From the NCBI GenBank assembly GCA_024362935.1, contig JANCRA010000010.1:1312001-1376000 (forward strand): 64,000 bases of DNA, given 5' to 3'. The stretch comes from Setophaga petechia (lineage: Eukaryota > Chordata > Aves > Passeriformes > Parulidae). Every line of letters begins with the position of its first letter. The stretch's first letter is position 1. Position numbers and translations under genes: made by a program. Shown here in pieces: positions 37,598-48,800 of this stretch. The notes below the pieces were generated by a model. The model made no database searches. It was given only the letters and a program-made list of their open reading frames with translations, and was not told the DNA's origin.

Positions 37598-39322
37598 AAT
37601 ACTTGAAAGGAAGGCATCTTAGACAAATTTCTTTTATATTTTGCAAAACACACTGCAGCCCTCTGTGCAACTTCTACAACACGATGGAAGTTGTTTAGTG
37701 AGCAGCAACGTTTTCCCCCTGCGAGACATTGTGAAAATGCTATTTGCTTAGATGTAGGTATCAAGAAACACTTACTGCCGTGCACTGACAAGCAAATTGC
37801 TACACAGCACTGCGATTGTGTTAGCAGCTTGCAAAGTGCTAGAAAACAGTACTTTCCCACTCTCTTGCCTTTCCCTACACATTAATACTTGAAAGGAAGG
37901 CGTCTTAGACAACTTTCTTTTTCTTGTTACAGAACACACTGCAGCCCTCTGTGCAACTTCTAGAACACGATAGGAGATGTTTAGTGAGCAGGAAGGTTTT
38001 CTCCTTGGGAGACATAGTGAAAAAGCTATTTGCTTAGATGTAGGTGACAAGAAACACTTACTGCAGTGCAGTGACAAGTTAATTGGTACACAGCACTGGG
38101 ATTGTGTTAGCAGCTCTCAAAGTGATAGAAAACAGTACTTTCCCACTCTCTTGCCTTTCCCTTCACATTAATACTTGAAAGGAAGGCGTCTTAGACAACT
38201 TTCTTTTTCTTGTGTCAAAATACTCTGCAGCCCTCTCTGCAACATCTACTACACGATGGAAGTTGTTTAGTGAGCAGGAAGGTTTTCTCCTTGCGAGACA
38301 TACTGAAAAAGCTATTTGCTTAGATGTAGGTGACAAGAAACACTTACTGCAGTGCACTGAACAGCTAACTGCTCCACAGCACTAGTACTGTGTTAGCAGC
38401 TTGCAAAGTGCTAGAAAACAGTACTTTCCCACTCTCTTGCCTTTCCCTTCACATTAATACTTGAAAGGAAGGCATCTTAGACAACTTTCTTTTTCTTGTG
38501 TCAAAAAACTCTGCAGCCCTCTCTGCAACATCTACAACACGATGGAAGTTGTTTAGTGAGCAGGAAGGTTTTCTCCTTGGGAGACATAGTGAAAAAGCTA
38601 TTTGCTTAGATGTAGGTGACAAGAAACACTTACTGCAGTGCACTGAACAGCTAATTGCTACACAGAACTGGGATTGTGTTAGCAGCTTGCAAAGTGCTAG
38701 AAAACAGTACTTTCCCACTCTCTTGCCTTTCCCTTCACATTAATACTTGAAAGGAAGGCATCTTAGACAACTTTCTTTTTCTTGTGTCAAAAAACTCTGC
38801 AGCCCTCTCTGCAACATCTACAACACGATGGAAGTTGTTTAGTGAGCAGGAAGGTTTTCTCCTTGCGAGACATAGTGAAAAAGCTATTTGCTTAGATGTA
38901 GGTGACAAGAAACACTTACTGCAGTGCACTGAACAGCTAATTGCTACACAGAACTGGGATTGTGTTAGCAGCTTGCAAAGTGCTAGAAAACAGTACTTTC
39001 CCACTCTCTTGCCTTTCCCTTCACATTAATACTTGAAAGGAAGGCGTCTTAGACAACTTTCTTTTTCTTGTTACAGAACACACTGCAGCCCTCTGTGCAA
39101 CTTCTAGAACACGATAGGAAATGTTTAGTGAGCAGGAAGGTTTTCTCCTTGCGAGACATAGTGAAAAAGCCATTTGCTTAGATATAGGTGACAAGAAACC
39201 CTTACTCCAGTGCAGTGACAAGTTAATTGGTACACAGCACTGGGATTGTGTTAGCAGCCTGCAAAGTGCTAGAAAACAGTACTTTCCCACTCTCTTGCCT
39301 TTCCCTTCACATTAATACTTGA
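37598..39322 (+). repeat. Six-monomer segment repeated at offset 16,481
   Basis: Matches about 54079-55803. Shared private marks are GACAAATTTC, GTGAAAATGCTATTTGC, GACAAGCAAATTGC and TCAAAATACTCTGC. The fourth monomer differs in its right half (ACAGAACTGGG here, ACTAGTACTG there), which looks like a conversion tract. Confidence 0.76.
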
Positions 39323-40620
39323 AAGGAAGGCGTCTTAGACAACTTTCTTTTTCTTGTGTCAAAAAACTCTGCAGCCCTCTCTGCAACCTGTACAGCACGA
39401 TGGAAGTTGTTTAATGAGCAGGAACATTTTCTCCTAGTGAGAGATAGTGAAAAAGCTTTTTGCTTAGATGTAGGTTACCACAGGCAGTTACTGCAGTGCA
39501 CTGCAAAGCTAATAGATGCACAACACTGGGATTGTGTGCCCAGCTTGCAAAGTGGTAGGAAACAGTACCTTTCCACTCTTCCTGCTTTTTCCACGCACAT
39601 TACTATTCGAATGGAAAGAATTTTAGACAACTTTCTTTGGCTTCTTGCAAAACACTCTGCACACCTGCCTGCAATCTCTAGAAGTCGATGGGAGATATTT
39701 TCTGAACTGGCTCAGTTTCTCTTTGCAAGACATGGGGAAAAAGCAATTTGCTTAGATATAGGTGAAAAGAGGCACCTACTACAGTGCACTGCAAGCTAAT
39801 TGCTGCACAACACGCAGATTGTGTAAGCAGGTTGCAAACTGATAGAAAACAGTACCTCTCCCTTCTCCTGCCTTTTCTATTCACATTTCTATTTGAATGC
39901 AAGGCGTTTTAGACAACTTTCTTTTGCTTCTTGCAAAACACTCTGCACACCTGCCTGCAATCTCTAGAAGTCGATGGGAGATGTTTTCTGAACTGGCTCA
40001 GTTTCTCCTTGCGAGACATGGGGAAAAAGCAATTTGCTTAGATGCAGGTGAAAAGAGGCACCTACTACAGTGCACTGAAAAACTAATTGCTGCACAACTC
40101 TGGGATTGTGTAAGCAGCTTACAAACAGATAGAAAACAGCACCTTTCCACTCTCCTGCCTTTTCCATTGGCATTACTATTCGAATGGCAGCAGTTTTGGA
40201 CAACTTTCTTTTGCTTCTTGCAAAACACTCTGCACACCTCCGTGCAACTTCTAGAAAAAATGAGAGTTGTTTTCTGAACTGGTACAGTTTCTCCTGAAGA
40301 GATATAATGCAAACGCTATTGGCTTAGATGTAGTAACAATAGGCAATTATTACAGTGCACTGCAAAGTCAATCGTAGTAGAACACTGGGATTGTGTGTCC
40401 AGCTTGCAAACTGGTAGAAAACAGTACCGATCCGCTCTCCTGCATTTTCCCTTTCCAGGAACATTCGAATTGATGGCTTTTTTGGACAAGTTACTTTTTC
40501 TTGTTGCAAAACGCGCTGCAGAGCTGCCTGCAACCTCTAGAGCACGATGGGAGGTTTTTTGTGAACAGACACAGTTTCTCCTGGCGAGACATAATGAAAA
40601 AGCTTTTTGCTAAGGTGTAG
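39323..40620 (+). pseudogene. Diverged-monomer module 3 (long form, recombinant left edge)
   Basis: Same breaks as modules 1 and 2, with open frames 39323-39799 and 39897-40277. Its left edge is different. Copies 1, 2 and 4-7 have CTTGCTGCAAAACATTCTGC, whereas here the C-type CTTGTGTCAAAAAACTCTGC and CTCTCTGCAACC lead straight into GTACAGCACGATGG. The junction near 39391 is a crossover or conversion between a homogenised C monomer and the diverged module. Confidence 0.72.
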
Positions 40621-40822
40621 CCGGCAGGAGACGCTAAAGACCAGGAGACGGAGCACTGTGCCTTTAAGCGCTGCTTCCGGGTGTCTCTCGGCCGTAGCTG
40701 TTCTCCGGAGCACGCCGCGATCGGCGTAACGACACCAGATTCTTCGCGCCAAGAAGCGTCTTCTCCTTCTCCGGGAAAAAGAGACTGCGGCAGCTTCTGA
40801 ACGGCGAACTACGAAGCGGCAC
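40621..40822 (+). promoter_or_regulatory. CpG-rich island 3, promoter-like (202 bp)
   Basis: One base shorter than islands 1 and 2 (GACTGCGGC in place of GACTGTCGGC). It differs by GCGCTGCTTCC (one CpG lost to TpG) and GGCCGTAG (one CpG more). CTTCCGG is at 40674-40680. It is intermediate between islands 1-2 and islands 4-6, so it helps order the duplications. Confidence 0.6.
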
Positions 40823-43800
40823 AAAACTGGGATTGGGTAAGCAGCTTTCAAAGTGATAGAAAACAGTACTTTCCCACTCTCTTGCCTTTCCCTTCACATT
40901 AATACTTGAAAGGAAGGCGTCTTAGACAACTTTCTTTTACATTTTGCAAAACACACTGCAGCCCTCTGTTCAACTTCTAGAACACGATAGGAAATGTTTA
41001 GTGAGCAGGAAGGTTTTCTCCTTGCGAGACATAGTGAAAAAGCATTTGCTTAGATATAGGTGACAAGAAACCCTTACTGCAGTGCAGTGACAAGTTAATT
41101 GGTACACAGCACTGGGATTGTGTTAGCAGCTCTCAAAGTGCTAGAAAACAGTACTTTCCCACTCTCTTGCCTTTCCCTTCACATTAATACTTGAAAGGAA
41201 GGCATCTTAGACAACTTTCTTTTATATTTTGCAAAACACACTGCAGCCCTCTGTGCAATTTCTACAACACGATGGAAGTTGTTTAGTGAGCAGCAACGTT
41301 TTCCCCTTGCGAGACATTGTAAAAAAGCTATTTGCTCAGATGTAGGTATCAAGAAACACTTACTGCCGTGCACTGACAAGCTAATTGCTACACAGCACTG
41401 GGATTGTGTTAGCAGCTTGCAAAGTGATAGAAAACAGTACTTTCCCACTCTCTTGCCTTTCCCTACACATTAATACTTGAAAGGAAGGCGTCTTAGACAA
41501 CTTTGTTTTACATTTTGCAAAACACACTGCAGCCCTCTGTGCAACTTCTAGAACACGATAGGAGATGTTTATTGAGCAGGAAGGTTTTCTCCTTGCGAGA
41601 CATAGTGAAAAAGCATTTGCTTAGATATAGGTGACAAGAAACCCTTACTGCAGTGCAGTGACAAGTTAATTGGTACATAGCACTGGGATTGTGTTAGCCG
41701 CTCTCAAAGTGCTAGAAAACAGTACTTTCCCACTCTCTTGCCTTTCCCTTCACATTAATACTTGAAAGGAAGGCATCTTAGACAACTTTCTATTTCTTGT
41801 GTCAAAACACACTGCAGCCCTCTGTGCAACTTCTACAACACGATCGAAGTTGTTTAGTGAGCAGCAACGTTTTCCCCTTGCGAGACATTGTGAAAAAGCT
41901 ATTTGCTCAGATGTAGGTATCAAGAAACACTTACTGCCGTGCACTGAGAAGCTAATTGCTACACAGCACTGGGATTGTGTTAGCAGCTTGCAAAGTGCTA
42001 GAAAACAGTACTTTCCCACTCTCTTGCCTTTCCCTTCACATTAATACTTGAAAGGAAGGCATCTTAGACAACTTTCTTTTTCTTGTGTCAAAAAACTCTG
42101 CAGCCCTCTCTGCCAGATCTAGAACACGGTGGAAGTTGTTTAGTGAGCAGGAAGGTTTTCTCCTTGCGAGACATAGTGAAAAAGCTATTTGCTTAGATGT
42201 AGGTGACAAGAAACACTTACTGCAGTGCACTGAACAGCTAACTGCTCCACAGCACTAGTACTGTGTTAGCAGCTTGCAAAGTGCTAGAAAACAGTACTTT
42301 CCCACTCTCTTGCCTTTCCCTTCACATTAATACTTGAAAGGAAGGCATCTTAGACAACTTTCTTTTTCTTGTGTCAAAAAACTCTGCAGCCCTCTCTGCA
42401 ACATCTACAACACGATGGAAGTTGTTTAGTGAGCAGGAAGGTTTTCTCCTTGCGAGACATAGTGAAAAAGCTATTTGCTTAGATGTAGGTGACAAGAAAC
42501 ACTTACTGCAGTGCATTGAACAGCTAATTGCTACACAGAACTGGGATTGTGTTAGCAGCTTGCAAAGTGCTAGAAAACAGTACTTTCCCACTCTCTTGCC
42601 TTTCCCTTCACATTAATACTTGAAAGGAAGGCATCTTAGACAACTTTCTTTTTCTTGTGTCAAAAAACTCTGCAGCCTTCTCTGCAACATCTACATCACG
42701 ATGGAATTTGTTTAGTGAGCAGGAAGGTTTTCTCCTTGCGGGACATAGTGAAAAAGCTTTTTGCTTAGATGTAGGAGACAAGAAACACTTTCTGCAGTGC
42801 ACTGAACAGCTAACTGCTACACAGCACTAGGACTGTGTTAGCAGCTTGCAAAGTGCTAGAAAACAGTACTTTCCCACTCTCTTGCCTTTCCCTTCACATT
42901 AATACTTGAAAGGAAGGCGTCTTAGACAACTTTCTTTTTCTTGTTACAGAACACACTGCAGCCTTCTGTGCAACTTCTAGAACACGATAGGAGATGTTTA
43001 GTGAGCAAGAAGGTTTTCTCCTTGCGAGACATAGTGAAAAAGCTATTTGCTTAGATGTCGGTGACAAGAAACACTTACTGCAGTGGACTGAAAAGCTTAC
43101 TGCTACACAGCACTGCGATTGTGTTAGCAGCCTGCAAAGTGCTAGAAAACAGTACTTTCCCACTCTCTTGCCTTTCCCTTCACATTAATACTTGAAAGGA
43201 AGGCATCTTAGACAACTTTCTTTTATATTTTGCAAAACACACTGCAGCCCTCTGTGCAACTTCTACAACACGATGGAAGTTGTTTAGTGAGCAGCAACGT
43301 TTTCCCCTTGCGAGAGAAAGTGAAAAAGCTATTTGCTCAGATGTAGGTATCAAGAAACACTTACTGCCGTGCACTGACAAGCTAATTGCTACACAGCACT
43401 GCGATTGTGTTAGCAGCTTGCAAAGTGCTAGAAAACAGTACTTTCCCACTCTCTTGCCTTTTCCTTCACATTAATACTTGAAAGGAAGGCGTCTTAGACA
43501 ACTTTCTTTTTCTTGTTACAGAACACACTGCAGCCCTCTGTTCAACTTCTAGAACACGATAGGAGATGTTTAGTGAGCAAGAAGGTTTTCTCCTTGGGAG
43601 ACATAGTGAAAAAGCTATTTGCTTAGATGTAGGTGACAAGAAACACTTACTGCAGTGCATTCAAAAGCTAACTGCTACACAGCACTGGGATTGTGTTAGC
43701 AGCCTGCAAAGTGCTAGAAAACAGTACTTTCCCACTCTCTTGCCTTTCCCTTCACATTAATACTTGAAAGGAAGGCGTCTTAGACAACTTTCTTTTTCTT

Positions 43801-44624
43801 GTGTCAAAAAACTCTGCAGCCCTCTCTGCAACATCTACAACACGATGGAAGTTGTTTAGTGAGCAGGAAGGTTTTCTCCTTGCGAGACATAGTGAAAAAG
43901 CTATTTGCTTAGATGTAGGTGACAAGAAACACTTACTGCAGTGCACTGAACAGCTAACTGCTCCACAGCACTAGTAGTGTGTTAGCAGCTTGCAAAGTGC
44001 TAGAAAACAGTACTTTCCCACTCTCTTGCCTTTCCCTTCACATTAATACTTGAAAGGAAGGCATCTTAGACAACTTTCTTTTTCTTGTGTCAAAAAACTC
44101 TGCAGCCCTCTCTGCAACATCTACAACACGATGGAAGTTGTTTAGTGAGCAGGAAGGTTTTCTCCTTGCGAGACATAGTGAAAAAGCTATTTGCTTAGAT
44201 GTAGGTGACAAGAAACACTTACTGCAGTGCACTGAACAGCTAATTGCTACACAGAACTGGGATTGTGTTAGCAGCTTGCAAAGTGCTAGAAAACAGTACT
44301 TTCCCACTCTCTTGCCTTTCCCTTCACATTAATACTTGAAAGGAAGGCGTCTTAGACAACTTTCTTTTTCTTGTTACAGAACACACTGCAGCCCTCTGTG
44401 CAACTTCTAGAACACGATAGGAAATGTTTAGTGAGCAGGAAGGTTTTCTCCTTGCGAGACATAGTGAAAAAGCATTTGCTTAGATATAGGTGACAAGAAA
44501 CCCTTACTCCAGTGCAGTGACAAGTTAATTGGTACACAGCACTGGGATTGTGTTAGCAGCCTGCAAAGTGCTAGAAAACAGTACTTTCCCACTCTCTTGC
44601 CTTTCCCTTCACATTAATACTTGA
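40823..44624 (+). repeat. Homogenised monomer stretch H4 (about 13 monomers)
   Basis: A short stretch between islands 3 and 4. It opens, like every stretch after an island, with a partial monomer and then a 285-bp E-type monomer. Its second half (from about 42.57 kb) begins a segment repeated 6161 bp further on. Island 3 to island 4 is 5016 bp, so this stretch plus its module forms one short higher-order unit. No other features are seen. Confidence 0.92.
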
Positions 44625-45293
44625 AAGGAAGGCGTCTTAGACAACTTTCTTTTTCTTGCTGCAAAACATTCTGCAGCCCTCTGTGCAACCTGTACAGCAC
44701 GATGGAAGTTGTTTAATGAGCAGGAACATTTTCTCCTAGTGAGAGATAGTGAAAAAGCTTTTTGCTTAGATGTAGGTTACCACAGGCAGTTACTGCAGTG
44801 CACTGCAAAGCTAATAGATGCACAACACTGGGATTGTGTGCCCAGCTTGCAAAGTGATAGGAAACAGTACCTTTCCACTCTTCCTGCTTTTTCCACGCAC
44901 ATTACTATTCGAATGGAAAGAATTTTAGACAACTTTCTTTGGCTTCTTGCAAAACACTCTGCACACCTGCCTGCAATCTCTAGAAGTCGATGGGAGATGT
45001 TTTCTGAACTGGCTCAGTTTCTCCTTGCGAGACATGGGGAAAAAGCAATTTGCTTAGATGCAGGTGAAAAGAGGCACCTACTACAGTGCACTGAAAAACT
45101 AATTGCTGCACAACTCTGGGATTGTGTAAGCAGCTTACAAACAGATAGAAAACAGCACCTTTCCACTCTCCTGCCTTTTCCATTGGCATTACTATTCGAA
45201 TGGCAGCAGTTTTGGACAACTTTCTTTTGCTTCTTGCAAAACACTCTGCACACCTCCGTGCAACTTCTAGAAAAAATGAGAGTTGTTTTCTGA
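44625..45293 (+). pseudogene. 222-codon open frame over two diverged units (copy 4)
   Basis: This is the longest type of stop-free frame in the window: open from the codon after TGA 44622-44624 to the stop at 45291-45293. It spans two repeats of the ancestral domain 288 bp apart. The first in-frame ATG is at 44913, giving 126 codons. A nominal start at 44709 is TTG and unlikely in a eukaryote. The C-terminal 30 or so residues (after LLPFPLALLFEW) leave the domain frame by a one-base shift. No upstream promoter or splice signal ties it to a transcript. It is coding only if it is an exon of something larger. Confidence 0.45.
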
Positions 45294-45636
45294 ACTGGTA
45301 CAGTTTCTCCTGAAGAGATATAATGCAAACGCTATTGGCTTAGATGTAGTAACAATAGGCAATTATTACAGTGCACTGCAAAGTCAATCGTAGTAGAACA
45401 CTGGGATTGTGTGTCCAGCTTGCAAACTGGTAGAAAACAGTACCGATCCGCTCTCCTGCATTTTCCCTTTCCAGGAACATTCGAATTGATGGCTTTTTTG
45501 GACAAGTTACTTTTTCTTGTTGCAAAACACGCTGCAGAGCTGCCTGCAACCTCTAGAGCACGATGGGAGGTTTTTTGTGAACAGACACAGTTTCTCCTGG
45601 CGAGACATAATGAAAAAGCTTTTTGCTAAGGTGTAG
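44625..45636 (+). pseudogene. Diverged-monomer module 4 (short form)
   Basis: 286 bp shorter than modules 1-3. The second and third diverged units are fused into one, with the left part from unit 2 (GGAAAGAATTTTAGAC, CTTTGGCTTC) and the right part from unit 3 (GAGATGTTTTCTG, GATGCAGG). The deletion removed the frameshift in unit 2, so the first two units are joined in one open frame. The fourth-unit frameshift and the final short frame before the island are unchanged. Confidence 0.74.
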
Positions 45637-45839
45637 CCGGCAGGAGACGCTAAAGACCAGGAGACGGAGCACTGTGCCTTTAAGCGCCGCTTCCGGGTGT
45701 CTCTCGGCCGTAGCTGTTCTCCGGAGCACGCCGCGATCGGCGTAACGACACCAGATTCTTCGCGCCAAGAAGCGTCTTCTCCTTCTCCGGGGAAAAAGAG
45801 ACTGCGGCAGCTTCTGAACGGCGAACTACGAAGCGGCAC
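45637..45839 (+). promoter_or_regulatory. CpG-rich island 4, promoter-like
   Basis: Shares GGCCGTAG and GACTGCGGC with island 3 but has GCGCCGCTTCC like islands 1-2, and a unique extra G in TCCGGGGAAAAAG. CTTCCGG is at 45690-45696. It is the first island behind a short-form module, 5016 bp after island 3. Confidence 0.6.
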
Positions 45840-48800
45840 AAAACTGGGATTGGGTAAGCAGCTTTCAAAGTGATAGAAAACAGTACTTTCCCACTCTCTT
45901 GCCTTTCCCTTCACATTAATACTTGAAAGGAAGGCGTCTTAGACAACTTTCTTTTACATTTTGCAAAACACACTGCAGCCCTCTGTTCAACTTCTAGAAC
46001 ACGATAGGAAATGTTTAGTGAGCAGGAAGGTTTTCTCCTTGCGAGACATAGTGAAAAAGCATTTGCTTAGATATAGGTGACAAGAAACCCTTACTGCAGT
46101 GCAGTGACAAGTTAATTGGTACACAGCACTGGGATTGTGTTAGCAGCTCTCAAAGTGCTAGAAAACAGTACTTTCCCACTCTCTTGCCTTTCCCTTCACA
46201 TTAATACTTGAAAGGAAGGCATCTTAGACAACTTTCTTTTTCTTGTGTCAAAAAACTCTGCAGCCCTCTCTGCAACATCTACAACACGATGGAAGTTGTT
46301 TAGTGCGCAGGAAGGTTTTCTCCTTGCGAGACATAGTGAAAAAGCTATTTGCTTAGATGGAGGTGACAAGAAACCCTTACTGCAGTGCAGTGACAAGTTA
46401 ATTGGTACACAGCACTGGGATTGTGTTCGCAGCTCTCAAAGTGCTAGAAAACAGTACTTTCCCACTCTCTTGCCTTTCCCTTCACATTAATACTTGAAAG
46501 GAAGGCATCTTAGACAACTTTCTTTTATATTTCGCAAAACACACTGCAGCCCTCTGTGCAATTTCTACAACACGATGGAAGTTGTTTAGTGAGCAGCAAC
46601 GTTTTCCCCTTGCGAGACATTGTGAAAAAGCTATTTGCTCAGATGTAGGTATCAAGAAACACTTACTGCCGTGCACTGACAAGCTAATTGCTACACAGCA
46701 CTGGGATTGTGTTAGCAGCTTGCAAAGTGATAGAAAACAGTACTTTCCCACTCTCTTGCCTTTCCCTACACATTAATACTTGAAAGGAAGGCGTCTTAGA
46801 CAACTTTGTTTTACATTTTGCAAAACACACTGCAGCCCTCTGTGCAACTTCTAGAACACGATAGGAGATGTTTATTGAGCAGGAAGGTTTTCTCCTTGCG
46901 AGACATAGTGAAAAAGCATTTGCTTAGATATAGGTGACAAGAAACCCTTACTGCAGTGCAGTGACAAGTTAATTGGTACATAGCACTGGGATTGTGTTAG
47001 CAGCTCTCAAAGTGCTAGAAAACAGTACTTTCCCACTCTCTTGCCTTTCCCTTCACATTAATACTTGAAAGGAAGGCATCTTAGACAACTTTCTTTTATA
47101 TTTTGCAAAACACACTGCAGCCCTCTGTGCAACTTCTACAACACGATCGAAGTTGTTTAGTGAGCAGCAACGTTTTCCCCTTGCGAGACATTGTGAAAAA
47201 GCTATTTGCTCAGATGTAGGTATCAAGAAACACTTACTGCCGTGCACTGAGAAGCTAATTGCTACACAGTACAGGGATTGTGTTAGCAGCTTGCAAAGTG
47301 CTAGAAAACAGTACGTTCCCACTCTCTTGCCTTTCCCTTCACATTAATACTTGAAAGGAAGGCATCTTAGACAACTTTCTTTTTCTTGTGTCAAAAAACT
47401 CTGCAGCCCTCTCTGCCAGATCTACAACACGGTGGAAGTTGTTTAGTGAGCAGGAAGGTTTTCTCCTTGCGAGACATACTGAAAAAGCTATTTGCTTAGA
47501 TGTAGGTGACAAGAAACACTTACTGCAGTGCACTGAACAGCTAACTGCTCCACAGCACTAGTACTGTGTTAGCAGCTTGCAAAGTGCTAGAAAACAGTAC
47601 TTTCCCACTCTCTTGCCTTTCCCTTCACATTAATACTTGAAAGGAAGGCATCTTAGACAACTTTCTATTTCTTGTGTCAAAAAACTCTGCAGCCCTCTCT
47701 GCAACATCTACAACACGATGGAAGTTGTTTAGTGAGCAGGAAGGTTTTCTCCTTGCGAGACATAGTGAAAAAGCTATTTGCTTAGATGTAGGTGACAAGA
47801 AACACTTACTGCAGTGCATTGAACAGCTAATTGCTACACAGAACTGGGATTGTGTTAGCAGCTCGCAAAGTGCTAGAAAACAGTACTTTCCCACTCTCTT
47901 GCCTTTCCCTTCACATTAATACTTGAAAGGAAGGCATCTTAGACAAATTTCTTTTATATTTTGCAAAACACACTGCAGCCCTCTGTGCAACTTCTACAAC
48001 ACGATGGAAGTTGTTTAGTGAGCAGCAACGTTTTCCCCCTGCGAGACATTGTGAAAAAGCTATTTGCTTAGATGTAGGTGACAAGAAACACTTACTGCAG
48101 TGCACTGAACAGCTGACTGCTCCACAGCACTGCGATTGTGTTAGCAGCTTGCAAAGTGCTAGAAAACAGTACTTTCCCACTCTCTTGCCTTTCCCTACAC
48201 ATTAATACTTGAAAGGAAGGCGTCTTAGACAACTTTCTTTTTCTTGTTACAGAACACACTGCAGCCCTCTGTGCAACTTCTAGAACACGATAGGAGATGT
48301 TTAGTGAGCAGGAAGGTTTTCTCCTTGGGAGACATAGTGAAAAAGCTATTTGCTTAGATGTAGGTGACAAGAAACACTTACTGCAGTGCAGTGACAAGTT
48401 AATTGGTACACAGCACTGGGATTGTGTTAGCAGCTCTCAAAGTGATAGAAAACAGTACTTTCCCACTCTCTTGCCTTTCCCTTCACATTAATACTTGAAA
48501 GGAAGGCGTCTTAGACAACTTTCTTTTTCTTGTGTCAAAAAACTCTGCAGCCCTCTCTGCAACATCTACAACACGATGGAAGTTGTTTAGTGAGCAGGAA
48601 GGTTTTCTCCTTGCGAGACATAGTGAAAAAGCTATTTGCTTAGATGTAGGTGACAAGAAACACTTACTGCAGTGCATTGAACAGCTAATTGCTACACAGC
48701 ACTGGGATTGTGTTAGCAGCTTGCAAAGTGCTAGAAAACAGTACTTTCCCACTCTCTTGCCTTTCCCTTCACATTAATACTTGAAAGGAAGGCATCTTAG

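Larger units (their letters stand above)
28657..39322 (+). repeat. Homogenised monomer stretch H3 (about 37 monomers)
   Basis: The first 2.8 kb (to about 31464) copies the start of H2 at an offset of 21604. The sequence then changes to other monomer orders. It contains a clean direct duplication of an 858-bp trimer (34159-35016 and 35017-35874). It also has a duplication with offset 4288 (about 31.88-33.88 kb repeated near 36.17-38.17 kb). One monomer near 34100 is only 284 bp. The right part (37.6-39.3 kb) resembles 54.07-55.80 kb. Confidence 0.92.
42570..48050 (+). repeat. 6,161-bp tandem higher-order unit, first copy
   Basis: Repeated at about 48731-54211 and including the short diverged module and the island (islands 4 and 5 are 6161 bp apart). 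Private marks such as GCCTTTTCCTTCAC (near 43455 and 49616), CACTAGTAGTG and TATATTTCGC are shared. The match ends near 48051, where GTGAAAAAGC faces GTGAAAATGC. Confidence 0.86.

Noticed and set aside
45507..45914. 135-codon minus-strand frame across island 4 (also at 51668 and 56686; 110 codons at 6720 and 28324)
   Set aside because: It starts at GTG in satellite sequence, crosses the unrelated island, and changes length among copies through single-base indels. Its length is explained by the scarcity of stops in GC-rich DNA.
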